DNA of 64,000 nt from Persicaria tinctoria (lineage: Eukaryota > Streptophyta > Magnoliopsida > Caryophyllales > Polygonaceae): NCBI GenBank assembly GCA_037127255.1, contig JBANSL010000004.1:36110467-36174466 (forward strand). Direction: 5' to 3'. The notes under the pieces are model-generated. The model was not told the DNA's origin and ran no database searches. It was given only the letters and a program-made list of their open reading frames with translations. Each line of letters begins with the position of its first letter. Positions within the stretch are counted from its first letter, which is position 1. Of the stretch, positions 41,588 to 50,823 are shown piece after piece. Made by a program: the position numbers and the translations under genes.

Positions 41588-44274
41588 ATGGCTAGTCTCG
41601 GCGAGGAGCGCGATTTGTTAGAAGATTTTGAGAGGGGTGAAGGATGGAGGAGTGGTGTCGCTTCATCCTCTCAGGCGCGTCCGTCCCCAGAGACACTTTC
41701 TTCCTCTTCTAGGAGTTCTTCTTCCAACTCTAATGATTCTTCGTCGAAGTCATCTTCTTCCACGTCCGCGTCTACTCCGAATCGAGTTGGTCCTACTGGT
41801 AGTCCTATTAAGGTGAGAAGGCGCCGGAAGCGTTCTGACCCTGATTACTATTCTTCACCTTACACAGTTTCTTCTTCTTCGAAGGGATGCGCGGAAGATG
41901 AAAATCCAAGGGTTGTGGATGAATCGGGTGCTTGTTCTTCAGTGGACGCGGGGGCTTCGTCTATTTCTCAGTCGGAGGGTCAAGAGTCGGAGGAGGTTTG
42001 GATTCCTTATGAGCTTCCCCCAATTAGTTTAGCGGAAAATCCGAAGGTAATCCGTTCTAAGGAGAACTTGAGCGATTTGGACACCCTAGTGTATAACTTA
42101 GGGGATTTAGATACTTGTCTTTTCTTGGGAGATTTTAAACCTCTTCCACCTCCAACCAGTCGTCCACCAGTTGTGCCTGATAGGATTCATCCGTGGAGGA
42201 CTCATGTGAGTAAGTTGAGAGGTTGTACTACTCTTTTGAACTTAGAAGATCTTGATGCTCTTTCGCAAGTCTTCCCTTGGCCAGCAGGTGTAGAATTCTG
42301 TCTTCCTAAGGAAGGGGGTGGTTGTCTGGACGCTTACGAAGATTGTTTGGTCGTATATGCAGCTAGCTTATCTCAAGGCTTCCGACTTCCTTTACATCCT
42401 TTTTTCTCGAAGTTTTTGGAGGAATATAATTTGAGTCCTGCTCAGATCGTCCCTAATGGTTGGATGTTTTTTTGCCAGTTTTATTATGAGGTGCAAGGAG
42501 ATTGGTGTTGCTCTTTCTTTGAAGTTAATGTTCAGCATTTTTTCCTTAAAAAAGGGGACTCAAGATTCAAGATTTTACCAGTGCAACTCAAGTTGTGGGT
42601 ACATGGAAAGGTTGTCTAGTAAGCCGAATTGGAAGTACAAGTGGTTTTTGGTCCGCGACAGATCTGGGCAAGGTTTTAACTGTCGAACGGTTCCAGGGCC
42701 TTTTTGCTCTGTGATGAAACCAAAAATTTCCAATCTTTCTCAGTTCAAGCTATCGTTTTCTCATACTCCTAGATTTCCGTGGGATAAAATGTTTTCCGCG
42801 TTTCGTCTTGAGATGGCTGGCTTGAGTATGCCTCATCAGCGACTAGGTGGCTTCTTTGTTTATTTGTTTCTTTCGGTATATAGATTTGTGTCTTTATGTT
42901 TTGTCTTTCTTCAATGGATAACTTATCGGGGAATGTATTTTTGTGTTTAGACAAAATGGATTTGGATGTACTTTTGAAGCGGCATAAGGCCAAATCTGGG
43001 AAGAAGAAGAAATCTAGTTTGGTAGCCAATGATCCTCCTGTTCCTCCCCAAGCCCTAGAAGTGGCGTCGAATGTTGACGTGAGTGTCGCGGATGAGACCG
43101 GGGCTTTAGTTGAGTCTTCTTCATTGGTTCCTGTATCTCGAGAGAAACGTGTTTGTCCGTCCGCGCCTGAGACTTCTAAATCAAAAAGGAGGAAGGTTGC
43201 CATTGCTGTTGGGCCATCGGATACAGACAAAAGGGGGCTCTTTTTGGAGGGTGTAGCGACTCTTCGTGAATTTCCTATCTCAGGCTTCGATCTGATTGAC
43301 TTACAAGGTCTTGCTTTTCCAGCTAAGAAGCGTTGTCTCCCAGAGCAAGGATATATCAGTCGATTAGATCCCGTTACTCTTTCAACTAACCTGGATCGTA
43401 TTATTCAATGGGTAGGTTAACATCCTTTTCTCACTTTTTTGGCGCGGTTTATTTTCAATCTTTCTTACTTTTAACTTGCTTCTTATAGTTGAGGGTGATT
43501 CAACCGGATGTTGAAAGGCGTATGGTATGTGGTGAGGAGGATCTTAGAAAGAAAGAAGAAGAAATTAAAAAAATGAACCATCAGCTTCGAATATTGGGGA
43601 ATACAGTGAGAGATCCGGCCTCAGTGGAGAAGTTCAAGAAAAGGTTAGCTGACCTTCATGAGGAGGTGCAAGCTCGGAAAGAAGCTATGGCCGTTTTACA
43701 AAAGAAATATGATGATTTAAAAATTTCTTTGAACTCTGCCATCACTCGCGTCAAAGAGATGGAAGCTGCTGAAGGGGCTTCGCGGGAGCTCCTCCAAACT
43801 AGACAGGCCATTATTGATAAAATGGAAGAGGATTTCTCCATCCTTCACGAGGAATTGTCCATCACTAAACAAGAACTTGATACAATCAAGGCGCGTTCAG
43901 ATCAAGATGTGGCCCTCCAATGGCTTCAAGGTCTTGAAGGTTTGAATTACTTATCTTCCGAGTGGATAAAAACTGAGGTTGGTATCTCCTTCTTATCCTC
44001 CGTGGCTAAATCTTGCCTCCAGACTTCGAAGGGTTCTAGTATTTTGAAGGATAGGTGCTTTAGCTATTTTCGGAAGGGAATGGTTGCAGGGATCAACCAA
44101 AACATTACGCGTTCGTCAAGCAATCCGAGTGTTCCTCTGGAAAAGTTTGAGCCTAGTCTGGAGATTGCTGACTGGGGACTTTCAAAGGAGGAGATGGCCG
44201 CAGAGGATTCTTATTCTGAAGATGATGACGCTGAGGACGCGGAGGAAGAAGTTGAGAAGGCAGCCACTTCTTAA
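41588..44274 (+). CDS. Antisense three-exon gene: Transposase_28 (gypsy-type) domain plus coiled coil
   Basis: Exon 1 is 41588-42846, exon 2 42951-43411 and exon 3 43489-44274, with GT-AG introns in consistent phase. The start MASLGEERDLLEDF is preferred over an upstream ATG at 41516. Residues 1-150 are Ser-rich with a basic patch. Residues about 200-330 carry the plant gypsy-type Transposase_28 signature, including GFRLPLHPF and LSPAQIVPNGW. A Lys-rich nuclear-signal-like stretch (SKSKRRK) lies in exon 2. Exon 3 is a long coiled coil (EEDLRKKEEEIKKMNHQLRI onward) ending in an acidic tail. A one-base indel near 42540-42555 (T6 and A6 runs) breaks exon 1 of this copy. Such proteins are known from plant gypsy elements; their function is not known. 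It runs opposite to gag-pol. Confidence 0.75.
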
Positions 44275-44624
44275 TAGGCTTTGATCTTTGGTTTTATGTG
44301 GGATAAAACTTTTATGGATTTTGGGAACCTGTGTGTGGTTTCCTGTTTTTTTGGTATATCATTGAGATACTTCTTTTATTTTGAATATGGGTTGAAGGTC
44401 TCTTTGGTCGAAACATTGGTATTGATCGTATGTTTTGATTGTAGTAAATATTTACATATTTATATTTCGAATTCTCCAAGTGTTGAATGGGTTGGTCCGG
44501 ATGTTTAAAATCTTTTACCACTTGTCTTCATTCCTCAGGATGGATTTTTCTTTTTAAAGCCTTAATCTTCATCCTTTTTGCTGCCTTCCATGTTGTGTTA
44601 AACGATCGTACCATTGCAAGTATC
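44275..44624. other. Spacer between antisense gene and first B3 gene
   Basis: No coding content recognised. It probably contains the 3' UTR of the upstream gene and the promoter/5' UTR of the next. Confidence 0.4.
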
Positions 44625-45064
44625 ATGTCTCCAGGAAGCTTTAATCCTTGGGCTTTTTTTCAAAAGATTGAGAATGTGGAACAACTTTCTTGGCTAGTGA
44701 GTTTCCTTTGGTTTTACTTCAATCAGAGTTTGGGCTTCCTATATTAGGTTTTGATTTTATTGATATATAGGTTATGCCTCTCCAGTTTGAGGCTGAATAT
44801 GGGTCTCTTCCACCTCGGTGGGCTTTTCTTTCAATGTATCTCGCTCGTGATTTTCCAGTGGCCGTATCTTGGAGTGAGAATGGTCTTTTTCAGATTGATA
44901 ATGTTTGGGATGAGTTCCTTCTGCTTCACCACCTGGGAATAGGAAGTGCTATGATGTTTTTTCATAAGGGTAACGTTTCCTTCCACGTCTGTCCGCGTCA
45001 TGAAATCGAGGATGATCACGAGGCTACCCTAGACTCGATTTCTTCATCATGCAGTTCTAATTAA
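44625..45064 (+). CDS. B3-like DNA-binding domain gene A (two exons) in the retrotransposon
   Basis: Exon 1 44625-44696 (24 codons) and exon 2 44771-45064, joined by a 74-bp GTGAGT...TATAG intron in phase 0. Exon 1 gives NPWAFFQKIENVEQL, fitting the first strand of B3/REM domains (FF.(V/K)I...L). Exon 2 starts VMPLQFEAEYG (B3 (L/I)P..F), followed by a middle strand (ARDFPVAVSW) and the closing motif VWDEFLLLHHLGIGSAMMFF, then FHV. The closing motif matches the B3 pattern GW..F...H.L..G..L.F...G...F.V. The frame is intact. About 121 residues, so a single B3 domain with a short acidic Ser-rich tail. B3 proteins bind DNA in the nucleus; a target cannot be inferred. Confidence 0.65.
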
Positions 45065-45300
45065 GTTATCTCCGCGTCATGTTTTAGAAGTTTGCAAACC
45101 GATCTTTTGATATAAGCTTTTGTAAAATAAAGAAAAAAGGGAATCCATGATTCTCTTTATTGTACCCTTGTGTTTTAGAAATAAAATAGAATGAGGGATC
45201 CTTTATTATTAATAATACAAAACAGCGTACAGAAACCTTTCTCAGGGGTTGGATCCCTCTAAACTTGTTACATCATTGACGCGAAGAACCGAGTAGGAAA

Positions 45301-45636
45301 CTAAGGATGACCTACCTCTCCATTTTCTTCGTTGTGTGGGCTGACAACGTCCACTTCAAAAATGGAATCGTCCATGTAGGTGAAAATAAAAGCTGACCCT
45401 ACATTGACATGATTTGCTTGTGTAAAGGCGTGCCATCCTTGAGTCAGCCAGAATAAACCATCTTCATCCTTATCCACCTTCACTTCGTGTTCCTGGTTGG
45501 AGCGGGACCAGAGCCTAGCTTGAGTGTGAGCATCTTCGTCGATTAGAACATACATGAGGGGGAGTCGAAGGGTTTGAAGTTGTTCTTCCCTCATAATGAC
45601 TCTATAAAAAACCCTAGGTTGTGGGTTTGGATCCAT
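45301..45636 (-). CDS. B3-like DNA-binding domain gene B (intronless, minus strand)
   Basis: An intact 111-residue frame on the element's own sense strand. It begins MDPNPQPRVFYRVIMREEQL and continues TLRLPLMYV, so both parts that are split by an intron in genes A, C and D are fused here. The core reads NQEHEVKVDKDEDGLFWL, then the closing B3 motif TQGWHAFTQANHVNVGSAFI and FTYMDD..FEVDVV. This is the clearest B3 domain of the four. It lies tail-to-tail with gene A (237 bp between stops) and back-to-back with gene C. It may be an intronless (retrocopied) relative or an independently acquired domain. Confidence 0.7.
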   Translation of the reverse strand: MDPNPQPRVFYRVIMREEQLQTLRLPLMYVLIDEDAHTQARLWSRSNQEHEVKVDKDEDGLFWLTQGWHAFTQANHVNVGSAFIFTYMDDSIFEVDVVSPHNEENGEVGHP

Positions 45637-45958
45637 GTTGTTTTAGGATTGCTCATCACTTATGGATACCCAAGCGTGTTTTATACTTGCTGCGTGAGGC
45701 TTTCCTTCCGTTGGTTTTATCGCTTTTTATCAAAAAGTAATTTTAATTTCCCTCTTTGTAATTTACTTTTACTGATTTTGGGAAAAGTCTCTTCTCTGGT
45801 TAACTTTATTTTTAGAGAAAGGAAGACGCGTGCCCTTGGTGGTTGTGTCACCCATTGCATGTCATGCATGCAATTCTCCTTTTTCCTGTTCAACTGTTCC
45901 CCCGTGATCGACAATACAAGCAAGGGGATCTTTACTGTTTTCCTCTAATTTCATCGAG

Positions 45959-46443
45959 ATGCGGGGATCCATTATAATTCCTCCCCTGTCATTTAGGGCG
46001 GACGGGGTTTTTGGGCCAGAACCACGATGGGCTTTTTTCCAAGCGATCGATTATCCCGAACAGTTCTTGTAGTTGGTGAGCTAATTATACTAAATTTTCA
46101 CTTCTTTTAGAGAACTTCCTTTTGGCTTATATTTTCCTTCTATTTTTTAGTTGCTTCCACTTAGGTTTGAGGAGGAGTACGCGGATGTTGTTCCTAGCCA
46201 GGTTTTACTTTCTTCTCATCTACTGCGCAATTTCCTTGTTTGTATAGAGCGGCGTAACGGTGGTCTTCTCTACCTTGGCTGCGGATGGAAAGATTTCGTG
46301 GAATCGCATGGTTTAGAACGGGGGGGGTCTCCATGATTTTCACTCATATGGGTGAGGCTCGTTTCGAGGTTCGGGTGGTGGATCCACGCGGGGGAAATCA
46401 TGATGATCCTACCCTCCGTGTCGCAGCTTCGAATGGATATTAA
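45959..46443 (+). pseudogene. B3-like gene C, broken by a stop and a frameshift
   Basis: Exon 1 45959-46075 has PRWAFFQAIDYPEQFL followed by TAG at 46070-46072, where genes A and D have Trp or Arg. Donor GTGAG follows at 46076, and the intron ends TTTTAG at 46150. Exon 2 from 46151 reads LLPLRFEEEYADVVPSQVLL, then GWKDFVESHGL. A run of eight G at 46320-46327 shifts the frame; beyond it the B3 end is still readable (MIFTHMGEARFEVRVV) up to TAA at 46441. Both lesions are small, so the gene was probably functional in a parental element. Confidence 0.7.
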
Positions 46444-46810
46444 AATGTACTTTCATAATGGAATAAGGCTTTAAGCCTCTTTGTTATTTTAGTCGTAACT
46501 TTGTTGTTTGTCAGGCCTTTGATAATTGTTTCTGGAGAATTCTCAGTTATGTATGCTAATGGTGTGATTGTTTTAGTCGTTCGAGGTCCATTTGTTATGA
46601 TATTCTTCTCACGGGATTTCTGAGAAGTTCAGTAATAGTGTTTACTGTTTATCTCATGCATGGTGCCTGTGGTTTTTTGTCTCAATGATTTGACCTTTCG
46701 AATTTATTTGCCCCATATTTCTGTTTTCGACACTTGTCCAGTATTGTTTACGTGCTCTATAAAAGAGAGTATGGGGGAAATGACAACTAGACTTGTTGTA
46801 TTCTTTCGTT

Positions 46811-47316
46811 ATGCCCTCCTCTGTTGGTTCACCTTGGTCCTTTTTTGAGAGGATTAGTTTTCCTGAGCAACTTCTCCGCTTGGTTAGGTCCTTAATTGCT
46901 GAATTTTTCCTTTATTAGGTCAGTTTATCTTTTAACATTCCTTAAAATATGTTTCTTGTTAGTCTTTGCCACTATGTTTTGAAGATAGACTTGGGCCAGA
47001 TCTTCCCAGGAGCGTTCTTTTGTCAACCAGGATTCTTCGGGACTTCCCGGTGGAGGTTATACGCGGAGACTATAGGGTTCCATTTTTAAGGGGAGGCTGG
47101 AATGATTTCGCCGAGTCACACAACGTCCATATTGGTTCCTCTTTAACCTTTATCCATAAAGGAGGAAATCGCTTTGATGTCCAGATCTTAGATGCTGTGG
47201 GGGATGAGGTAGATGCGGAGTGGGCTTCTCCAGAGTCAGAAGGTCCTCCTTCAAATGGATTTCGCTTAAGTCAGGGAAGAACTCGTCTTATCCCGGCTCG
47301 AGCTCCGCGGACGTGA
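46811..47316 (+). CDS. B3-like DNA-binding domain gene D (two exons), intact
   Basis: Exon 1 46811-46882 is 24 codons, exactly as in gene A (SPWSFFERISFPEQLLRL). The intron 46883-46962 ends TTGTTAG. Exon 2 46963-47316 starts SLPLCFEDRLG, then LRDFPVEVIRGDYRVPFL, then the closing B3 motif GWNDFAESHNVHIGSSLTFI and HKGGNRFDVQI. The tail is acidic, then basic (GRTRLIPARAPRT). All splice sites are canonical and in phase; 141 codons. It is nearest to the pol end of the antisense cluster. Confidence 0.7.
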
Positions 47317-47520
47317 GCTGATGGACGCTTGTTTTCTTTTATCCTAAATTGTCAACCCTTTTGAACGTGGTGTCATGTTTTATCCTTGGTTGTTTTTATT
47401 TTAATGGTGGATTTATAGCCATAATTTCCTTCGAAAATTAGAAAACTGTGGGAGTTCCAGGAGGGTTCATGAAAACCATGTCTCTTTTTTCTAGATTGCC
47501 TTCAACAGAGATCCGTCGTG
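47317..47520. other. Spacer
   Basis: No coding content; presumably 3' flank of B3 gene D. Confidence 0.4.
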
Positions 47521-47910
47521 GAGTTTGGATCTTAGAGTGTTTAGATATGATTTGAGATATGACGCGGAGCCTAGCCCTAGCGTCCAAGAATTTTATAGAA
47601 TATTGTCTCTTAGAATGCGGATTCGATCAGAGGCCTGATGCGGAGCCAAGCTTCGGCATCCCATGTCTTATTATAAAATATCATCTCTGAGAATGCGGAT
47701 TCGATCAGAGGCCTGACGCGGAGCCAAGCTCCAGCGTCCCAGGACTTATTATAAAATATCATCTCTGAGAATGCGGATTCGATCAGAGGCCTGACGCGGA
47801 GCCAAGCTCCAGCGTCCCATGACTTATTATAAAATATCATCTCTGAGAATGCGGATTCGAACAGAGGCCTGACGCGGAGCCAAGCTCCAGCATCCCAGGA
47901 CTTATAATAA
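47521..47910. repeat. 78-bp tandem repeat, about five copies
   Basis: The word AATGCGGATTCGATCAGAGG starts copies at 47614, 47692, 47770 and 47848, a strict 78-bp period. A more diverged copy precedes them from about 47535. Each unit contains TGACGCGGAGCC, the same GACGCGGAG core seen in the palindromes of the foldback element at 36494. Because 78 is a multiple of three the minus strand stays open as a 26-residue repeat, but I do not regard this as a gene. Confidence 0.85.
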
Positions 47911-48010
47911 AATTCCTTAGGTGCAAGACATGATAAAAAGCGCCCTCTAACCGCTTCATTTAATTTTTGCGGGGGTGACTAAGTTTTATGTTCATATAGC
48001 TACCTGGTGA

Positions 48011-48563
48011 TTACACATAGTACTTTTTCAGATTGTCCGCATTCCAAGTCTTATTCAGAACGATACCTTCAGGGGTGTTGAGCTTGTACGCACCTTCTTG
48101 AACTTCTTTGATGATCACATAAGGTCCTTCCCAGTTGGGGTCTAGTTTCCCTCCAGAGGTAGCTTGGCGTAGCACCAAATCCCCCTCCTTGAGATGTCGC
48201 GGGTGAATTCGTCTATCCCGATACTTGGAGAGCCTCCTCTTGTATTCTTGCTCCTTCAAGGCTGCCGTCATCCTGCGTTCTTCTATGAGATGGAGCTCGA
48301 ATTCCAATGCTTCATTGTTGGTGTCTTGGTCGTATGCCATTATTCGCGCCGAAGGAACCAATCTCTCAATTGGGATAACCGCGTCCATACCAAAGACTAA
48401 AGAAAACGGGGTTTCTCCAGTCGGAGTCTTTGCTGACGTGCGGTAGGACCAGAGTACTAAAGGTAGAAGTTCTGCCCACCGCCCTTTTGCTGTGTTGCCA
48501 AGTTTCTTTTGTATCCCATATAACAATTGTCGATTGGTTGTTTTTGCCTACCCGTTTGTCTGC
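48011..48563 (-). pseudogene. Retrotransposon integrase, C-terminal part
   Basis: Continues the integrase after the solo-LTR insertion. The minus strand reads HPQTNG, then TAG, then the core end (YGIQKKLGNTAKGRWAELLP, SYRTSAKTPTGETPFSLVFG) and the C-terminal SH3-like region (LVLRQATSGGKLDPNWEGPY) to the stop. Where family members have QTNGQAEVTNR, the Gln is now a stop and the catalytic Glu of the DDE triad is Lys, so the enzyme is dead. Both changes are of the type expected from deamination of methylated cytosine on either strand. Confidence 0.85.
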
Positions 48564-48568
48564 GGGTG

Positions 48569-49420
48569 TGATGAGACCCAAGGATCGGATCGACCAAGCC
48601 TCAAACTTTCGAACACTCTTTTTGTGGGGTGATTTTTTGGGATTTATAGAAAATAAAAGACAAGGATATGGATTGCTAGATCTTGGAGCATCTCACCACA
48701 AGATCTACAAAACTCACTCTCTCAAACGTCAGAATCTCACTTTCGAATGATTGAGTCTTTGTTTGGGAATCAATCACAAGCATCTCACCGATAATGATTC
48801 AACAAACGGGTTTCTCTTTGGCATCTCACCTCAGAGGGTGTTGAAGGCATCTCACCAACAACAATTTAGAATCATCTCGATTCAAAGAAAACACACTTTT
48901 CATTAATCTCAAATCTGATTTCTAAGTGAGGATACAAGCTCTTTATATAGGAAAAACAATACTAAATGAAAAGTGAAAGGGTAGCTAAAACACTTATTGA
49001 GCGGATAATATAAAAGGTCCCTCGAATTGATGAAAAAGGAGGTCGGAAACCAAGGGGCGGAAAGGCGAATAGTCGACAACCTTCAACACCATCAATACAT
49101 ATTAAAATATGCATCTTGATTGCACCAATTTATTCGGTTTCATTGAATGCGTTCCGTCTTCAATAAACGCACTTCTCACAAGTTGCCAGATTTCATGTTG
49201 TTGTAAAGAACAACATTTTTGGTCATATTCAAGGGTGATTTGGCAACAGTGTTCTTCATGGACGTTGTAGCCACTTAAAATAGCTTTCCAACAAGTGCTC
49301 ATAGGCTTCAATCGGAATTTTCTACAGTTCGGTGGATCCAAAATACCGATGTATCGCCAAGCTGTTTTCTCAATTGAGATTTCGTGTGACTTGGGCTCAT
49401 ATGGTAATAAGATCACATCA
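48569..49420. mobile_element. Solo LTR inserted in the integrase gene
   Basis: 852 bp starting TGATGAGACCC and ending GATCACATCA (TG...CA), flanked by GGGTG at 48564-48568 and 49421-49425, a perfect 5-bp duplication. No internal region remains, so this is a solo LTR left by recombination. Several GCATCTCACC words occur between 48680 and 48880, and a TATATA box-like word lies at 48944. It separates the integrase motif ISSVAHP from its continuation. Family (copia or gypsy) not determined. Confidence 0.8.
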
Positions 49421-49425
49421 GGGTG

Positions 49426-50823
49426 AGCCACGGACGAGATTTTGAGGTTGATGCCTAAACCGACGCAGAAATCTCTAATTGTTTCACAATCAAATTGAGG
49501 TCCATGATCCGTAATTATTGAGTCGGGCACTCCGAAACGGCAGACAATATTCTTCCATAGGAATCTCCTCACCTTCTCCGCGGTGATTAATCCCATTGCT
49601 TCGGCCTCCACCCATTTTGTGAAATAATCAACCAAGACCAAAACATATCTTAACTGACCGGGAGCAGTGGGAAACGGACCTAGAATGTCCATTCCCCAGA
49701 CAGAAAAAGGGCAAGCACCGGTAATTCTTTTCAGTACCGCAGAAGGGCGGTGATTCAAGTTTCCAAAGCTTTGACACGCGTCGTATTTTTGGATATAATC
49801 TTGAACATCATCCTTCGTAGTTGGCCAATAATATCCTAGCCTGGTTGCTTTGGCCACAACAACCCTCCATCCTTGGTGATGCGCACAAATTCCATCATGC
49901 AATTCTTCTACTACGAAACTTCCTTCTTTCGATGATATGCACAACAAATCTGGGAGGCAATATCCTCTCTTGTATAGCTTTCCTTCCCTGATGGTGAATC
50001 GAGGGGATTTGGCAATTATCTTCTTAGCAGCATTTCTTTCTTCAGGTAGAATACCCTTGCCCAGATAGTCCGCGATTGGTGCCCTCCAATCTTCTATCTC
50101 AATTTCCTGTACTTGGTAGACTTCCTGAATAAGTCTTCGATTGTTCATTCTTTCGAGGATCACTTCTTTTCCTACTTCCTCAGGCATAATAGCTCCCAAT
50201 CGAGCTAACGCGTCCGCCTGTTGAATGTCATCCCTGGGAATAGATGTTAGGCAAAAACTTAAGAAAGCCTTTGATAATGCCCGTGCCTTTCTCTGATAAT
50301 CAGACATTAAACCAGTTTTCACTTCATATTCCTCTGTTATTTGCCGCGTCACCACTTCTGAATCAGTGTAGACTGATACCTGCCTAGCACCTTTAACCAA
50401 AGCTATCTCTAGTCCAACGAGTAGGGCTTGGTACTCAGCCTCGTTATTTGTAGCCTGGAAGTCCAATTTATAAGCGTAATTGTATTGCCGTTCATCAGGT
50501 GCTGTTAGTGTGACCCCTGCTCCGCACCCATCTTTGTTGGCCGCACCATCTACCCTGAGTGTCCACTCACTTCTTTCTGTTAGGGCATTTAATTCGACAC
50601 TTGTTTCGCCAATAAAATCGGCTAAAACCTGAGCGAGAGCTGCTTTCCGCAGGGTATATTCTATTTTAAATTTTGTGAGTTCGACCGCCCACTTCATCAT
50701 TCTTCCTGACAAACACGGTGAGTGGAGGATTTGACGCATCGGTAAGTCCGTCATAACTCGGATAAGATGGTCTTGGAAATATGGCCTCAACCTCCTTGCC
50801 GCGAATATTAAGCACAAAATCAT
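49426..50823 (-). pseudogene. Retrotransposon pol: end of RNase H, second RNase H, N-terminal and core integrase
   Basis: The minus frame starts at the end of the RT-linked RNase H (FAARRLRPYFQDH). A second RNase H follows with RVDGAANKDGCGAG, NEAEYQALLVGLEIAL and YTDSEVV, supplying D-E-D. Then comes the integrase: zinc-binding HDGICAHHQG...YDACQ, in which the first Cys of the CxxC pair is Tyr, and the DDE core with WGMDILGPFP and ITDHGPQF. The dual RNase H is the hallmark of Tat-lineage elements. The upstream part is in another frame because of a one-base change in the A7 run near 50828. The frame runs on into the solo LTR, so its last 100 residues in this copy are not integrase. Confidence 0.85.

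Noticed and set aside
47610..47840. 76-residue minus-strand repeat protein (IFYNKSWDAGAWLRVRPLIE)
   Set aside because: Produced by the 78-bp tandem repeat; ends with the repeat and has no separate coding signal.
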